A DNA stretch of 64,000 nucleotides from Mycobacterium gordonae (GCF_001417955.2 NZ_LKTM01000223.1:1-64000); one strand, 5' to 3'; counted from the stretch's first letter, positions 32,519 to 42,636 are shown. A program made the numbers and translations. Notes: generated by a model from the letters alone, not told the origin.

Positions 32519-33139
32519 TCAAGCCTGCTGGCGACGTCTCATTGCCAGCCCCGCCAGCACGGCGAAGGCGACGGCTGCGCACGTGGCCAGCAGGTATATG
32601 CCGTATTTCTGGAATGCGGCGTAGAGCGCCGCGATGTGATTTCCGGCCAGATACCCCGAGAAAACCCAGACCGACACCCACACCGTAGAACCCAGCGCGT
32701 TGTAGGCGAGGTAACGGCGCCAATCCATCCGAGCCAGCCCTGCTGCGATGCCGCTGGCCTGCCGCAGTCCGTCGATGAAGCGCCCGATGGAGACCACGAG
32801 GTGGCCGCGCCTGGCGAAGAAGCGTTCGGTTTTCGCCAGCCGCTCCCGGTTGAGGAACACATACGGACCGAACCGCAGGACCAGACCGCGTCCGCCGTAG
32901 CGGCCGATGGCGTAGCCGGCGTTGTCGCCGCCCACCGCCGCTAACAGCCCGACGAGCAGCACTGGGAGCAGCGTCAAGTGTCCGCTGGCCGCGTAGATTC
33001 CGCCCGCGATCAAGATCAGCTGACCGGGCAGGGGTATTCCCACCCCTTCCAGTCCCACCAGGGCCACGATCGCCGCGTACCCGTACCGGTCGAGGGTGGG
33101 GGCAAGCGTGTCAAAGATTCCCGGCAGTTGCGCGGACAT
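32519..33139 (-). CDS. DedA/SNARE-associated (VTT-domain) membrane protein
   Basis: The 206-residue protein has four or five hydrophobic segments with the DedA core: GVGIPLPGQLILIAGG near the start, GDNAGYAIGRYGGR and FIDGLRQASGIAAGLARMDW (the conserved Arg/Gly re-entrant region). DedA proteins act in membrane-lipid recycling, including undecaprenyl-phosphate flipping, and in proton-gradient maintenance. Which of these applies is not visible. I recall no such gene between echA2 and Rv0457c in H37Rv. Confidence 0.93.
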   Translation of the reverse strand: MSAQLPGIFDTLAPTLDRYGYAAIVALVGLEGVGIPLPGQLILIAGGIYAASGHLTLLPVLLVGLLAAVGGDNAGYAIGRYGGRGLVLRFGPYVFLNRERLAKTERFFARRGHLVVSIGRFIDGLRQASGIAAGLARMDWRRYLAYNALGSTVWVSVWVFSGYLAGNHIAALYAAFQKYGIYLLATCAAVAFAVLAGLAMRRRQQA

Positions 33140-33191
33140 GGGTTCCAGGGTGCCCGATGCTGCTCGCAGCTAGACGTTGTAACCGTCACAG

Positions 33192-35222
33192 CTACGTGTC
33201 GGTTGTCAGCGTCCGCCACAGGAACGAGTAGCTCAGCGCGGCCTTGAACGCGAGCTGTTCATTGTCGGCGGCGCCACCGTGGCCGCCCTCGATGTTCTCG
33301 TAGTACCAGACCCGGTGGCCGGTGGCCTCCAGCGCCGCGGTCATCTTGCGGGCATGGCCGGGATGCACCCGGTCGTCACGGGTGGACGTGGTCATCAGAA
33401 TCGGGGGATATTGCCGGTCCGCTGAAATGTTCTGGTACGGCGAATATTCCGAGATGAACGCCCAGTCGTCCGGGTTGTCCGGGTCGCCGTATTCGGCCAC
33501 CCAGGAGGCGCCGGCCAGCAGCAGGTGGTAGCGCTTCATGTCGAGCAACGGCACGCTGCAGACCAGCGCGCCGAATTTCTCCGGGTACTTGGTCAACATG
33601 ATTCCCATCAGCAGGCCGCCGTTGCTGCCGCCCTGGGCGCCTAGCTGGCCGACCGTGGTGATGCCCCGCCGCACGAGGTCGTCGGCGACGGCCACGAAGT
33701 CTTCGGCCACCTTATGGCGGCCTTCGCGCATCGCCTGGGTGTGCCAGCCCGGCCCGTATTCCCCGCCGCCGCGGATGTTGGCCAGCACGTAGGTGCCGCC
33801 GCGCGCGAGCCAAAGCCGCCCCAGCACCCCGCTGTAACCCGGCGTGTTGGACGTCTCGAACCCGCCGTAGCCGTAGAGCAGGGTGGGCGCCGGTCCTGCG
33901 GCGCCGGTGGGCCGCACCACGAAGTACGGGACCGAGGTGCCGTCCTGGGAAGTGACGAAATGCTGCTCCACAGAGATGTTTTCAGCGTCGAAGAAGGACG
34001 GCGCGGCCTTGATCGGCTCCAGGTCACCGGAGCCGGTGCCCCGTAACAGTCGCGAGGGCGCGGTGAATCCACTGGAGTCCAGGAAGAACTCGTCGCCGGT
34101 GTCGTCGGCGGCGGCGACCACGGTGTTGGTCGACTCGGGCAGGCCGGGCAGCGGCTCGCGTTGCCACGTTCCCGGCGTGACGATCTCCACCCGGCTGGCG
34201 ACGTCGGCCAGCGAGACGATCAGCAACCGGTCCCTGGTCCAGGCGTAGTGGTAGAGGCAGGTATGTTCGTCGGGTTCGAAGACCACCGTGAGATCCCGTG
34301 CGCCAGAGAGGAATTCGTCATAGTTGGCCGCCAGCAGCGAGCCGGCGCGGTAGGTCGTGTCATTGACGGTCCAGTCGGAGCGCAGATCGATCAGCAGCCA
34401 TTCGCGATGCACCGACATGCTGCTGGCATCGGTGGGCACGTCGATGGAAATCAACTCTGTTCCGCGTAACTCGTAGCGCTGCCGGTTCCAGAAGTCCAGG
34501 GAGCGGCCGAGGAAGGTGCGTTCGAAGCCCGGCGTGCGGTCCTTGGAGCCGCCGGCGCTGACGTCGGTGGGCTCACCTTCGAAGATCGTCTCGGCCTCGG
34601 TCAGCGGTGTGCCACGTCGCCACCGCTTGAGGATTCGCGGATAACCGGATTCGGTCATCGAGTCCGGGCCGAAGTCGGTGCCCACCAGGACGGTGTCGGG
34701 ATCGTCCCAGCTGATCTGCGACTTGGCTTCCGGCAGCTCGAACCCGTCGGCGACGAATTCGCGTGTCAGCATGTCGAATTCACGCACTACGACGGCGTCC
34801 GAGCCGCCCGGTGAGAGGTTGATCAGGGCGCGGGTGAGCTCGGGTTCGATCACGTCGGCGCCGGCCCACACCCAGTTCTTGCCGTCCGCGCGGCCCAGCG
34901 CGTCGACGTCGATGAGCACATCCCACTCGGGCGAGTCGGTGCGGTAGCTCTCCAGCGTGGTGCGCCGCCACAACCCGCGGGGGTTGGTGGCGTCGCGCCA
35001 GAAGTCGTACAGGTATTCGCCGCGCCGGCGGACGTAAGGGATCCGGGCGTCGGTGTCGAGCACCTCCAGCGCCTCGGCGCGCATCGTCTCGAACTGTGCG
35101 TCGCAGAACTCCGTCTTGGTCGGCTCGTTGCGGGCGCGCACCCAATCGAGCGCCTCCTCGCCGGTGACGTCTTCGAGCCAGAGGTAGGGGTCGTCGGCAG
35201 TCTCAGATGACATGGAAGCCAT
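33192..35222 (-). CDS. Prolyl oligopeptidase family serine peptidase, Rv0457c homologue
   Basis: The protein is 676 residues from the ATG at 35220-35222, with a weak GGGACG ribosome site; ATG at 35211-35213 is an alternative. The N-terminal DDPYLWLEDV motif and beta-propeller precede a C-terminal alpha/beta hydrolase domain. The catalytic Ser is in GGSNGGLL, the Asp in TSTRDDRVHP and the His in EGGHGG. It should cleave short peptides after Pro in the cytosol; no signal peptide is seen. It is divergent from the aldehyde dehydrogenase gene. Confidence 0.95.
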   Translation of the reverse strand: MASMSSETADDPYLWLEDVTGEEALDWVRARNEPTKTEFCDAQFETMRAEALEVLDTDARIPYVRRRGEYLYDFWRDATNPRGLWRRTTLESYRTDSPEWDVLIDVDALGRADGKNWVWAGADVIEPELTRALINLSPGGSDAVVVREFDMLTREFVADGFELPEAKSQISWDDPDTVLVGTDFGPDSMTESGYPRILKRWRRGTPLTEAETIFEGEPTDVSAGGSKDRTPGFERTFLGRSLDFWNRQRYELRGTELISIDVPTDASSMSVHREWLLIDLRSDWTVNDTTYRAGSLLAANYDEFLSGARDLTVVFEPDEHTCLYHYAWTRDRLLIVSLADVASRVEIVTPGTWQREPLPGLPESTNTVVAAADDTGDEFFLDSSGFTAPSRLLRGTGSGDLEPIKAAPSFFDAENISVEQHFVTSQDGTSVPYFVVRPTGAAGPAPTLLYGYGGFETSNTPGYSGVLGRLWLARGGTYVLANIRGGGEYGPGWHTQAMREGRHKVAEDFVAVADDLVRRGITTVGQLGAQGGSNGGLLMGIMLTKYPEKFGALVCSVPLLDMKRYHLLLAGASWVAEYGDPDNPDDWAFISEYSPYQNISADRQYPPILMTTSTRDDRVHPGHARKMTAALEATGHRVWYYENIEGGHGGAADNEQLAFKAALSYSFLWRTLTTDT

Positions 35223-35278
35223 TGTCGTCCCAGCGGTAGTGTGAGCTGTATTACATGAACTAGCGAGGAGCCGAGCAG

Positions 35279-36802
35279 ATGCCTGTCTTTGCACGTCCAG
35301 GGACTTCCGGGGCGCTGATGTCCTATGAGTCGCGGTACGGGAACTTCATCGGCGGGGAGTGGGTCGCGCCCGCTGCGGGCCGATACTTCGAGAACCCGTC
35401 GCCGGTCACCGGCCAGTCGTTCTGCGAAATCCCGCGATCCGACGAAACCGACATCGAAAAGGCACTCGATGCCGCACACGGCGCGGCCCCGGCCTGGGGC
35501 AAGACATCCCCGGCCGAGCGGGCCGCGATTCTGAACAAGATCGCCGACCGAATCGAGGAGAACACCGCCGCGCTGTCGGTGGCCGAGGTGTGGGACAACG
35601 GCAAGCCGATCCGCGAGGCGCTGGCCGCCGACATCCCGCTGGCCGCCGACCATTTCCGGTACTTCGCGGCCGCGATCCGGGCCCAGGAGGGCGCGCTGTC
35701 CCAGATCGACGACGACACCGTCGCCTACCACTTCCACGAACCGCTCGGCGTTGTCGGACAGATCATCCCGTGGAACTTCCCGATCCTGATGGGCGCCTGG
35801 AAGCTGGCGCCGGCGCTGGCGGCCGGCAATGCCATCGTGCTCAAGCCCGCCGAGCAGACCCCGGCTTCGATCCTGTTCCTGATGTCGCTGATCGGTGACC
35901 TGCTGCCACCCGGAGTGCTCAACGTCGTCAACGGCTTCGGCGCCGAGGCCGGAAAGCCGCTGGCCTCGAGCAACCGGATTGCGAAGGTCGCCTTCACCGG
36001 TGAGACCACCACCGGGCGCCTGATCATGCAGTACGCCTCGCAGAATCTGATCCCGGTCACCCTCGAACTCGGCGGCAAGAGCCCCAACATCTTCTTCTCC
36101 GACGTGATGGCCGCCGGGGACGACTTCCAGGACAAGGCGCTGGAAGGCTTCACGATGTTCGCGCTGAACCAGGGCGAAGTCTGCACCTGCCCCTCGCGCA
36201 GCCTGATCCAGTCCGACATTCACGACGAGTTCCTGGAGCTGGCCGCGATCCGGACCAAGGCCGTCCGGCAGGGCGACCCGCTGGATTCCGAGACCATGCT
36301 GGGATCGCAGGCATCCAACGACCAACTGGAAAAAATCCTGTCCTACATCGAGATTGGCAAAGGGGAGGGCGCCAAGATCATCACCGGCGGCGAACGCGCC
36401 GAACTGGGCGGCGACCTGTCCGGCGGTTTCTACATGCAGCCGACGATCTTCAGCGGCAACAACAAGATGCGGGTCTTCCAGGAGGAGATCTTCGGCCCAG
36501 TGGTGACGGTGACATCGTTCGACAGCTACGACGACGCGATCGGTATCGCCAACGACACCCTCTACGGGCTGGGGGCGGGGGTGTGGAGCCGCAACGGCAA
36601 CACCGCCTACCGCGCCGGACGGGACATCAAGGCCGGACGGGTGTGGGTCAACTGCTACCACGTGTACCCGCCGCACTCGGCCTTCGGCGGTTACAAGCAG
36701 TCCGGCTTCGGACGCGAGGGCCACCTGATGGCGCTCGAGCACTACCAGCAGACCAAGAATCTGCTGGTGTCCTACTCCGAAAAGGCACAGGGCTTCTTCT
36801 GA
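35279..36802 (+). CDS. Aldehyde dehydrogenase, Rv0458 homologue
   Basis: The 507-residue NAD(P)-dependent enzyme oxidises aldehydes to acids. Features are [15 protein letters not shown] (substrate and cofactor pocket with Asn), the NAD-binding FTGETTTGR, the catalytic Glu in LELGGKSPN and the Cys in [11 protein letters not shown]. The ATG at 35279 follows the ribosome site GAGGAG. It overlaps the DUF779 gene by one base (TGATG), an arrangement common for AcoD/ExaC-type acetaldehyde or chloroacetaldehyde dehydrogenases. Confidence 0.96.
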   Translation: MPVFARPGTSGALMSYESRYGNFIGGEWVAPAAGRYFENPSPVTGQSFCEIPRSDETDIEKALDAAHGAAPAWGKTSPAERAAILNKIADRIEENTAALSVAEVWDNGKPIREALAADIPLAADHFRYFAAAIRAQEGALSQIDDDTVAYHFHEPLGVVGQIIPWNFPILMGAWKLAPALAAGNAIVLKPAEQTPASILFLMSLIGDLLPPGVLNVVNGFGAEAGKPLASSNRIAKVAFTGETTTGRLIMQYASQNLIPVTLELGGKSPNIFFSDVMAAGDDFQDKALEGFTMFALNQGEVCTCPSRSLIQSDIHDEFLELAAIRTKAVRQGDPLDSETMLGSQASNDQLEKILSYIEIGKGEGAKIITGGERAELGGDLSGGFYMQPTIFSGNNKMRVFQEEIFGPVVTVTSFDSYDDAIGIANDTLYGLGAGVWSRNGNTAYRAGRDIKAGRVWVNCYHVYPPHSAFGGYKQSGFGREGHLMALEHYQQTKNLLVSYSEKAQGFF

Positions 36803-37275
36803 TGATCCCGGGGGCGCTCATCACCGCCTCCGCCGCCGAACTGCTGGAGCGATTGCAGGACCGGCACGGGCCGGTGATGTTTCACCAGTCGGGCGGTTGC
36901 TGCGACGGGTCGTCGCCGATGTGTTACCCGCGCGGCGACTTCCTGGTGGGGGACCGCGACGTCCTGCTGGGTGTGCTCGATGTCGGTCCCGAAGGCGTGC
37001 CGGTGTGGATTTCCGGCCCTCAGTACGAGACCTGGAAGCACACCCAGCTGATCATCGACGTGGTGCCCGGCCGCGGTGGCGGCTTCAGCCTGGAAGCGCC
37101 GGAGGGAATGCGATTTCTCAGCCGCGGCCGGGTCTTCACCGAGACCGAAAGTGAACTGCTGCAAGCCCAACCCATGATCACCGGCGCCGCGTACGAGCGT
37201 GGCGAAAGGCCGTCGATACGAGGCCATCTTGTGACCGACAACGCGCCGGGGACCTGCCCGGCACCGCCTCGGTAA
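36802..37275 (+). CDS. DUF779 protein, Rv0459 homologue
   Basis: The 157-residue protein has the DUF779 core FHQSGGCCDGSSPMCYPRGD with three Cys and PVWISGPQYETWKHTQLIIDV. DUF779 genes regularly follow aldehyde dehydrogenase genes, as here, and are thought to help that enzyme, perhaps through metal or thiol chemistry. The last 20 residues are low in similarity. The start overlaps the dehydrogenase stop. Confidence 0.93.
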   Translation: MIPGALITASAAELLERLQDRHGPVMFHQSGGCCDGSSPMCYPRGDFLVGDRDVLLGVLDVGPEGVPVWISGPQYETWKHTQLIIDVVPGRGGGFSLEAPEGMRFLSRGRVFTETESELLQAQPMITGAAYERGERPSIRGHLVTDNAPGTCPAPPR

Positions 37276-37294
37276 TTCAGTAAGGTGCTCTACC

Positions 37295-37573
37295 GTGATC
37301 CCCCTCCCGCGTGCCTGGCTGCTGGCCAGCGGCATGCTCGTGGGTAGCGCGGTCGGACAGCTGCTGGCGGTGGCGTCCAGCCTCCTGATACATGCCCGGA
37401 TCCGTCCGGACATCGCCATCGCGCTGGTGGTAGGGATACCCGCCGTCGTCGGACTGTCGGTGATCCTGTTCTCCGGGCGCCGGTGGGTGACCATGCTCGG
37501 CGCGGCGATTCTAGCGTTGGGGCCCGGCTGGCTGGGCATGCTCGTTGCCTTGCAGGTGGTCTCTCATGGCTGA
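37295..37573 (+). CDS. Small membrane protein, Rv0460 homologue
   Basis: The 92-residue protein from GTG 37295 is almost all hydrophobic, with three predicted membrane helices (WLLASGMLVGSAVGQLLAVA, IAIALVVGIPAVVGLSVILF, GAAILALGPGWLGMLVALQV). The function is unknown. It overlaps the next gene by eight bases, so the two are probably translated together. Confidence 0.87.
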   Translation: MIPLPRAWLLASGMLVGSAVGQLLAVASSLLIHARIRPDIAIALVVGIPAVVGLSVILFSGRRWVTMLGAAILALGPGWLGMLVALQVVSHG

Positions 37574-38207
37574 CAGGAAGACCGAGCAGGACCGCGAGTC
37601 ACACCCGGGCACCGAACCCTTCGTGCCCGATTTCGACTCCGGCGAGGTGCCCGTCGCCCCGAAGTACGACGCCGGCGAACCGTCAGTGCCGTTCGTCCCG
37701 GATTTCGACACCGACTCCCAGCCATTCCTGCCACTGGCGGGGCTGGATGAAGAGCCGGTCAAGAAGGCCGAGCCTGCCCCGGTCGAGGAGGAGCCGGCGC
37801 CGGTCGTGGTGGCCCCGCCGCCCAGTGCCGGGGCGGATGCGGGGTCTGAGGCGCCAGGTCCGATCGCGGTGCCCGGCCGTTACCTCTACCTGAAGTGGTG
37901 GAAGTTCGTCCTGGTGTTGTTCGGGGTGTGGTTCTTCGCCGCGGTGTTCGGGCTCAGCTTGTTCTACTGGTGGTACCACACCATCGACAAGACGCCGCCG
38001 GTGTTCGCGACGTTCGTGTACATCGTGGCCTGCGTCGCGGCCGGCTTGATTTTGGCGATGGTGGAATCCAAACCGCTGGTCGCGGCGTTGGCTATCGCCG
38101 TGATGTCGGCGCCGTTCGCCTCGGTCGTCGCCGCGGCGCCCCTGTACGGCTCCTACTACTGCGAGCGCGTGGCGACACCGTGTGTGATGGGCGTAGTGCC
38201 CGAATAA
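37566..38207 (+). CDS. Proline/acidic-rich membrane protein, Rv0461 homologue
   Basis: The protein is 213 residues. The N-terminal 100 are acidic and Pro-rich with repeated PFVPDFDSG-like units (PFVPDFDS, PSVPFVPDFDT), probably disordered and cytosolic. Three hydrophobic helices follow (FVLVLFGVWFFAAVFGLSLF, ATFVYIVACVAAGLILAMV, ALAIAVMSAPFASVVAAAP). The function is unknown. ATG 37566 lies inside the end of the preceding gene. Confidence 0.88.
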   Translation: MADRKTEQDRESHPGTEPFVPDFDSGEVPVAPKYDAGEPSVPFVPDFDTDSQPFLPLAGLDEEPVKKAEPAPVEEEPAPVVVAPPPSAGADAGSEAPGPIAVPGRYLYLKWWKFVLVLFGVWFFAAVFGLSLFYWWYHTIDKTPPVFATFVYIVACVAAGLILAMVESKPLVAALAIAVMSAPFASVVAAAPLYGSYYCERVATPCVMGVVPE

Positions 38208-38284
38208 CCGGACGCTGGGCCAGACGGTGGTGACCCACTGCGCCCCGCTTCGCGGCGCTTGCGATCACCACTAGGGTGAGTTCC

Positions 38285-39682
38285 GTGACCCACTATGACG
38301 TCGTCGTTCTCGGAGCAGGTCCCGGCGGATACGTAGCGGCCATTCGTGCCGCACAGCTCGGGTTGAACACCGCAATCATCGAGCCGAAATATTGGGGCGG
38401 CGTCTGCCTCAACGTCGGCTGCATTCCGTCGAAGGCGTTGCTGCGCAACGCCGAACTCGCTCACATCTTCACCAAGGAAGCCAAGGTTTTCGGCATCAGC
38501 GGTGAGGCCACCTTCGACTTCGGCGTCGCGTTCGACCGCAGCCGGAAAGTGGCCGAGGGACGGGTGGCCGGCGTGCACTACCTGATGAAGAAGAACAAGA
38601 TCACCGAGATCCACGGGTACGGCCGGTTCACCGACGCCAACACGATCTCCGTAGAGCTCAACGACGACGGTGGGACCGAGGAGGTCACGTTCGACAACGC
38701 CATCATCGCCACCGGCAGCAGCACCCGGCTGGTCCCCGGCACGTCGCTGTCGGAGAACGTGGTGACCTACGAGAAGCTGATCCTGACCCGGGAGCTGCCT
38801 AAGTCGATCGTCATCGCGGGCGCCGGCGCCATCGGTATGGAGTTCGGTTACGTGATGAAGAACTACGGCGTCGACGTCACCATCGTCGAGTTCCTGCCCC
38901 GGGCCCTGCCCAACGAAGACGCCGATTCGTCCAAGGAGATCGAGAAGGCGTTCAAGAAGCTGGGCGTCAAGATCCTCACCGGCACCAAGGTCGAGTCCAT
39001 CACGGACGATGGATCGGAGGTGACGGTCAGCGTCAGCAAGGACGGTAAGTCCGAGGAGCTCAAGGCGGAAAAGGTGTTGCAGGCCATCGGCTTTGCGCCC
39101 AACGTCGAGGGCTACGGGCTGGACAAGGCCGGCGTGGCACTCACCGACCGCAAGGCGATCGGCATCACCGACTACATGCAGACTTCGGTGCCGCACATCT
39201 ACGCCATCGGCGATGTCACCGGCAAGCTCATGCTCGCGCACGTCGCCGAGGCCATGGGCGTGGTAGCGGCCGAAACCATCGCCGGGGCAGAGACTTTGGC
39301 GTTGGGTGACTACCGCATGTTGCCGCGCGCCACCTTCTGTCAGCCGAATGTGGCCAGCTTCGGTCTCACCGAAGAGCAGGCTCGCGACGAAGGCTATGAC
39401 GTCGTCGTAGCCAAGTTCCCCTTCACTGCGAACGCCAAGGCGCACGGTGTCGGTGACCCGAGCGGTTTCGTCAAGCTGATCGCCGACGCCAAGTACGGCG
39501 AGCTCATCGGTGGGCACCTGGTGGGTCACGATGTGTCGGAGTTGCTGCCCGAGCTCACGCTGGCGCAGAAGTGGGATCTGACCGCTAATGAGTTGGCCCG
39601 CAACGTACATACGCACCCGACCATGTCCGAGGCGCTGCAGGAGTGCTTCCACGGCCTGATCGGGCACATGATCAACTTCTAG
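38285..39682 (+). CDS. lpdC: Dihydrolipoamide dehydrogenase
   Basis: LpdC (Lpd, E3) reoxidises dihydrolipoamide in pyruvate and branched-chain keto acid dehydrogenases and, in mycobacteria, in the peroxynitrite reductase system. The protein is 465 residues from GTG 38285 ([15 protein letters not shown]), one more than Rv0462; the frame opens nine bases earlier. It has the FAD motif [17 protein letters not shown], the redox disulfide [10 protein letters not shown], the NAD motif [12 protein letters not shown] and the C-terminal His-Glu pair HTHPTMSE. Confidence 0.98.
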   Translation: MTHYDVVVLGAGPGGYVAAIRAAQLGLNTAIIEPKYWGGVCLNVGCIPSKALLRNAELAHIFTKEAKVFGISGEATFDFGVAFDRSRKVAEGRVAGVHYLMKKNKITEIHGYGRFTDANTISVELNDDGGTEEVTFDNAIIATGSSTRLVPGTSLSENVVTYEKLILTRELPKSIVIAGAGAIGMEFGYVMKNYGVDVTIVEFLPRALPNEDADSSKEIEKAFKKLGVKILTGTKVESITDDGSEVTVSVSKDGKSEELKAEKVLQAIGFAPNVEGYGLDKAGVALTDRKAIGITDYMQTSVPHIYAIGDVTGKLMLAHVAEAMGVVAAETIAGAETLALGDYRMLPRATFCQPNVASFGLTEEQARDEGYDVVVAKFPFTANAKAHGVGDPSGFVKLIADAKYGELIGGHLVGHDVSELLPELTLAQKWDLTANELARNVHTHPTMSEALQECFHGLIGHMINF

Positions 39683-39731
39683 AACCGCGCGGGTTTCTAT
39701 GAATACACCCTGCGCCCGCGCCGCTTCATTG

Positions 39732-39747
39732 ACGAAAAATTTTTCGT
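39732..39747. promoter_or_regulatory. Perfect 16-bp AT-rich palindrome, possible operator
   Basis: ACGAAAAATTTTTCGT is fully self-complementary and stands out in GC-rich DNA. It lies between lpdC and the secreted-protein gene, 114 bases before the latter's ATG, with another TTTTCGT fourteen bases on. No T tract suits a terminator for lpdC, so an operator is more likely. Confidence 0.5.
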
Positions 39748-39860
39748 AATCTAGTTTTCGTATCAGGTGGGGCGGCGCGGACGCGGCGGCGAGGTGACTC
39801 GCTGGACGTGACCGCCTCAACCGCTCCGCTGGTTTTTCACTAACCAGAGAGCGGAAACAC

Positions 39861-40304
39861 ATGAAAATCAACGCTTTTCCCGCGGCAATGGCTCTCCTGT
39901 TCGGCTTGGGGCTGAGCGCGGCGCCACCAAACGCCGTGGCCGAAGTCCCGTCGATGAACGGCGTCTACCACTACGCCGATGAAGATGGCGACGTCGGTAC
40001 CTGGACCATCACGACCACCTGCAACCCGCGCTGCGTCGCCACTGTGAGCACATCGCCGGGGCACGGATTCCAAGCCCACCTCGAGAACGGTCGTTTCGTG
40101 ACCACCCGGGTCGTTCCCGACGGTCTGGAATGCCCGCACGTTTTCACGAATGAAATGTGGCTCGGCGGCGGAACCCATGAGGTGGTCGCAACCCAGTCGT
40201 GGGACCCCGTGACACTGACCGGCGAAGTGCACTTCTCGCACACCGCGCCGCCTTGCGCGCTGGATGATCAGCACGACCGGTTCACTCTCACCCGAATCGG
40301 CTGA
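39861..40304 (+). CDS. Secreted protein of unknown function
   Basis: The protein is 147 residues. The signal peptide MKINAFPAAMALLFGLGLSA ends near Ala-Val-Ala (residue 27). The mature part is beta-rich with four Cys (TCNPRC, LECPH, PPCAL), so two disulfides are likely. The pattern GVYHYADEDGDVGTWTIT resembles small mycobacterial exported proteins of unknown role. The region upstream contains the AT-rich palindrome. I recall no equivalent between lpdC and Rv0463 in H37Rv. Confidence 0.86.
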   Translation: MKINAFPAAMALLFGLGLSAAPPNAVAEVPSMNGVYHYADEDGDVGTWTITTTCNPRCVATVSTSPGHGFQAHLENGRFVTTRVVPDGLECPHVFTNEMWLGGGTHEVVATQSWDPVTLTGEVHFSHTAPPCALDDQHDRFTLTRIG

Positions 40305-40352
40305 TACCAGCGCTCAGCAACCACCGGCGGCCGTTGGAGATACGATCGCCAG

Positions 40353-40652
40353 GTGTTCATGTCCCGCAACGAGGAGCCGAGCCACGCTGCCGTCGTGATC
40401 GGCGCGATCGGCGGGCTGCTCGCCGGCTACGTCTTCTGGCTCGCTGCCATCACCGTCGGCGACGACCTCACCACGGTGAGCAAGTGGAGCCTGGCGGTAC
40501 TGCTGGTGTCGGGTGCACTCGCGGTCGGTGCGGTGGTCTGCGGCCTGCTGATGCGCTGGCGCCGCCGATATGGGTGGTCGGCGTTTGCCTTCGGCATTCC
40601 GGTGCTGCCGGTGGCGTTGACGCTGGCCGTGCTGGCCAACTTGTATTTCTGA
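40353..40652 (+). CDS. Small membrane protein, Rv0463 homologue
   Basis: The 99-residue protein has three hydrophobic helices (AVVIGAIGGLLAGYVFWLAA, LAVLLVSGALAVGAVVCGLL, FGIPVLPVALTLAVLANLYF) and short basic loops (MRWRRRYGW). The function is unknown. It ends two bases before the stop of the convergent Rv0464c-like gene, so there is no room for separate terminators. Confidence 0.86.
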   Translation: MFMSRNEEPSHAAVVIGAIGGLLAGYVFWLAAITVGDDLTTVSKWSLAVLLVSGALAVGAVVCGLLMRWRRRYGWSAFAFGIPVLPVALTLAVLANLYF

Positions 40653-40654
40653 CG

Positions 40655-41221
40655 CTACCGGGGGTTGTCCAGTGGAATCCCCAGCGCGGTGATCGTCGCG
40701 GCCAGCGCGTCGTATTGCGTTGCGAGCATGCAGAATTCGATCAACCGAGCGCGGTTGAGATGGCCGGCCAGCTGTTGCCAGGTCTGTTCGGTGATCGTGC
40801 GGTCCTTGATCAATTCGTCGGTGGCGTTCAACAGAGCCTGCTGACGGGCGCTGAGCACCTTGCGCGGGCCGTCTCCCGGCGGAGCCTCGGGCCAGGCGAA
40901 AATCGTCGCCTGTGTCTGGGCGTCCAGCCCGGCTTTGCGCGCCATTCCGCGATGGTGCTGGAGTTCGTATTCGCAGGACCGCAGGTGGGCGACCCGCAGG
41001 ATGATCAATTCGGTGTCGATGGTCGGTAACCGACCCCGCAGCAGGCGACCGGAATAGATCGCCCACGTCCAGAACAGCCCCTGGCGGGAACCCAGCGTGG
41101 TGAACAGATGCATTTCGGGTGCGCGCACCTTGCGGGCGGCCAGCTTCGCGACCACCCAGTTGACCGGGCCCAGTTGGCGGAACCGCCCGGGTGCGATGCG
41201 GGCGATGTGATCGCCGGTCAT
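40655..41221 (-). CDS. Carboxymuconolactone decarboxylase/AhpD-like protein, Rv0464c homologue
   Basis: The protein is 188 residues from the ATG at 41219-41221, overlapping the ramB stop by four bases (ATGA). The AhpD-like helix reads LRSCEYELQHHRGMARKAGL. The usual C-x2-C is reduced to one Cys, with Glu and His around it, so peroxidase-type disulfide chemistry is unlikely. It is co-transcribed with ramB. Confidence 0.92.
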   Translation of the reverse strand: MTGDHIARIAPGRFRQLGPVNWVVAKLAARKVRAPEMHLFTTLGSRQGLFWTWAIYSGRLLRGRLPTIDTELIILRVAHLRSCEYELQHHRGMARKAGLDAQTQATIFAWPEAPPGDGPRKVLSARQQALLNATDELIKDRTITEQTWQQLAGHLNRARLIEFCMLATQYDALAATITALGIPLDNPR

Positions 41222-42636
41222 GCTTGCTTCACCAGGTACGGGGAGACGGTGCTGCGGTGCTCGTCGATGTCGAGTGATCGGCCCAACGCCGGAAACGCCC
41301 GCTGCGGGCAGTTGTCGCGTTCGCAGACCCGGCAGCCCGCTCCGATTGGCGTCGCAATATTCCCCGACAAGTCGAGTCCTTCCGAATAGACGAGTCGGTG
41401 CGCGTGGCGAAGTTCGCAGCCGAGCCCGATCGCGAAGGTTTTTCCGGGCTGACCATACCGGGCCGCGCGCCGTTCGACGGTACGGGCCACCCACATGTAG
41501 TTGCGCCCGTCGGGCATCTGAGCGATCTGCACCAGGATCTTGCCGGGGTTGGCGAAGGTCTCGTAGACGTTCCACAGTGGGCAGGTGCCGCCGGTGGAGG
41601 AGAAATGAAACCCGGTGGCGGACTGACGTTTTGACATGTTTCCGGCCCGGTCGACGCGGACGAACGACAGCGGCACGCCGCGCATCGAGGGCCGCTGCAG
41701 CGTGGAGAGACGGTGCGCGATGGTCTCGTAGCTGACCTGATAGAAAGCCGACAGCCGTTCGACGTCGTAGCGGAAGTTCTCGGCGACGTCGTGGAACTGG
41801 CGGTAGGGCAGCACCGCTGCGGCGGCGAAGTAGTTCGCCAGCCCGAGCCGGGCCAGGGTCCGTGACTCCGCACTGGTGAACTTGCCGTCGGTGACCAGAG
41901 CGTCGATCAGCTCGCCGTACTCGAGGTAGGCCAATTCGGCGGCCATCTTGAACACCTGCTGCCCGGAGCCGAGGTGGTTACTCATCTCCAGCGTCTTGGT
42001 CTGCGGGTCGTAGCGGTGCAGCACCGAGTCGCCGAGATCGATGCGCCTGGTGATGTGCACCCCGTGCACCTCGGTGAGCCGGCGGGTCAACTCACGGGCC
42101 AGGTCTCCGTGGTGCATCCGCATTTTGACGGTGAGTTCTTCGGCCGCCGTGTCCAGCTCGTGCAGATAGTTCTGGCGTTCGTAGAAGTAGTCGCGGACCT
42201 CCTCGTGGGGCATGGTGATCGCCCCGCTGCCACTGCTGCCGTCGAAGTACCGTTCTTCGGTGGCGGCGGCCAGTTGGGCGGTGGTGATCCGGTAGCGGCG
42301 GTGCAGGTTGACCACCGCTCGCGCCAGACCCGGGTGGGTGTTGACCATCTCGGCGATCTCCGTCGGGTCGACGTCGATGTCCAGGTCGCGGTCCATCGTC
42401 ACTTCGCGCAGTTCGGCGACCAACCGGGTGTCGTCCTGGGAGGCGAAGAAGGTGGCGTCCACTCCGAACACCTCGGTGATCCGCAACAGGACCGCGACCG
42501 TCAGCGGCCGGACGTCGTGCTCGATCTGGTTGAGATAGCTGGGGGAGATGTCCAGCATCTGCGCCAACGCGGCCTGGCTGAATCCGCGTTCGCTGCGAAG
42601 CTGGCGGACGCGCGCGCCGACGAACGTTTTAGACAC
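41218..42636 (-). CDS. ramB: Transcriptional regulator RamB
   Basis: RamB controls acetate and glyoxylate-shunt genes; in M. tuberculosis it represses icl1 and its own gene. The protein is 472 residues from GTG at 42634-42636. It has an N-terminal XRE helix-turn-helix (GFSQAALAQMLDISPSYLNQ), a central short-chain fatty-acyl regulator domain and a C-terminal Cys cluster (GCRVCERDNCPQRAFP) that may bind metal. A longer upstream frame overlaps the Rv0466-like gene and is a shadow. RamB-like sites lie upstream. Confidence 0.96.
   Translation of the reverse strand: MSKTFVGARVRQLRSERGFSQAALAQMLDISPSYLNQIEHDVRPLTVAVLLRITEVFGVDATFFASQDDTRLVAELREVTMDRDLDIDVDPTEIAEMVNTHPGLARAVVNLHRRYRITTAQLAAATEERYFDGSSGSGAITMPHEEVRDYFYERQNYLHELDTAAEELTVKMRMHHGDLARELTRRLTEVHGVHITRRIDLGDSVLHRYDPQTKTLEMSNHLGSGQQVFKMAAELAYLEYGELIDALVTDGKFTSAESRTLARLGLANYFAAAAVLPYRQFHDVAENFRYDVERLSAFYQVSYETIAHRLSTLQRPSMRGVPLSFVRVDRAGNMSKRQSATGFHFSSTGGTCPLWNVYETFANPGKILVQIAQMPDGRNYMWVARTVERRAARYGQPGKTFAIGLGCELRHAHRLVYSEGLDLSGNIATPIGAGCRVCERDNCPQRAFPALGRSLDIDEHRSTVSPYLVKQA

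Noticed and set aside
34850..36742. 630-codon open frame on the minus strand
   Set aside because: Mostly antisense to the aldehyde dehydrogenase gene, with mixed low-complexity sequence and no family features.
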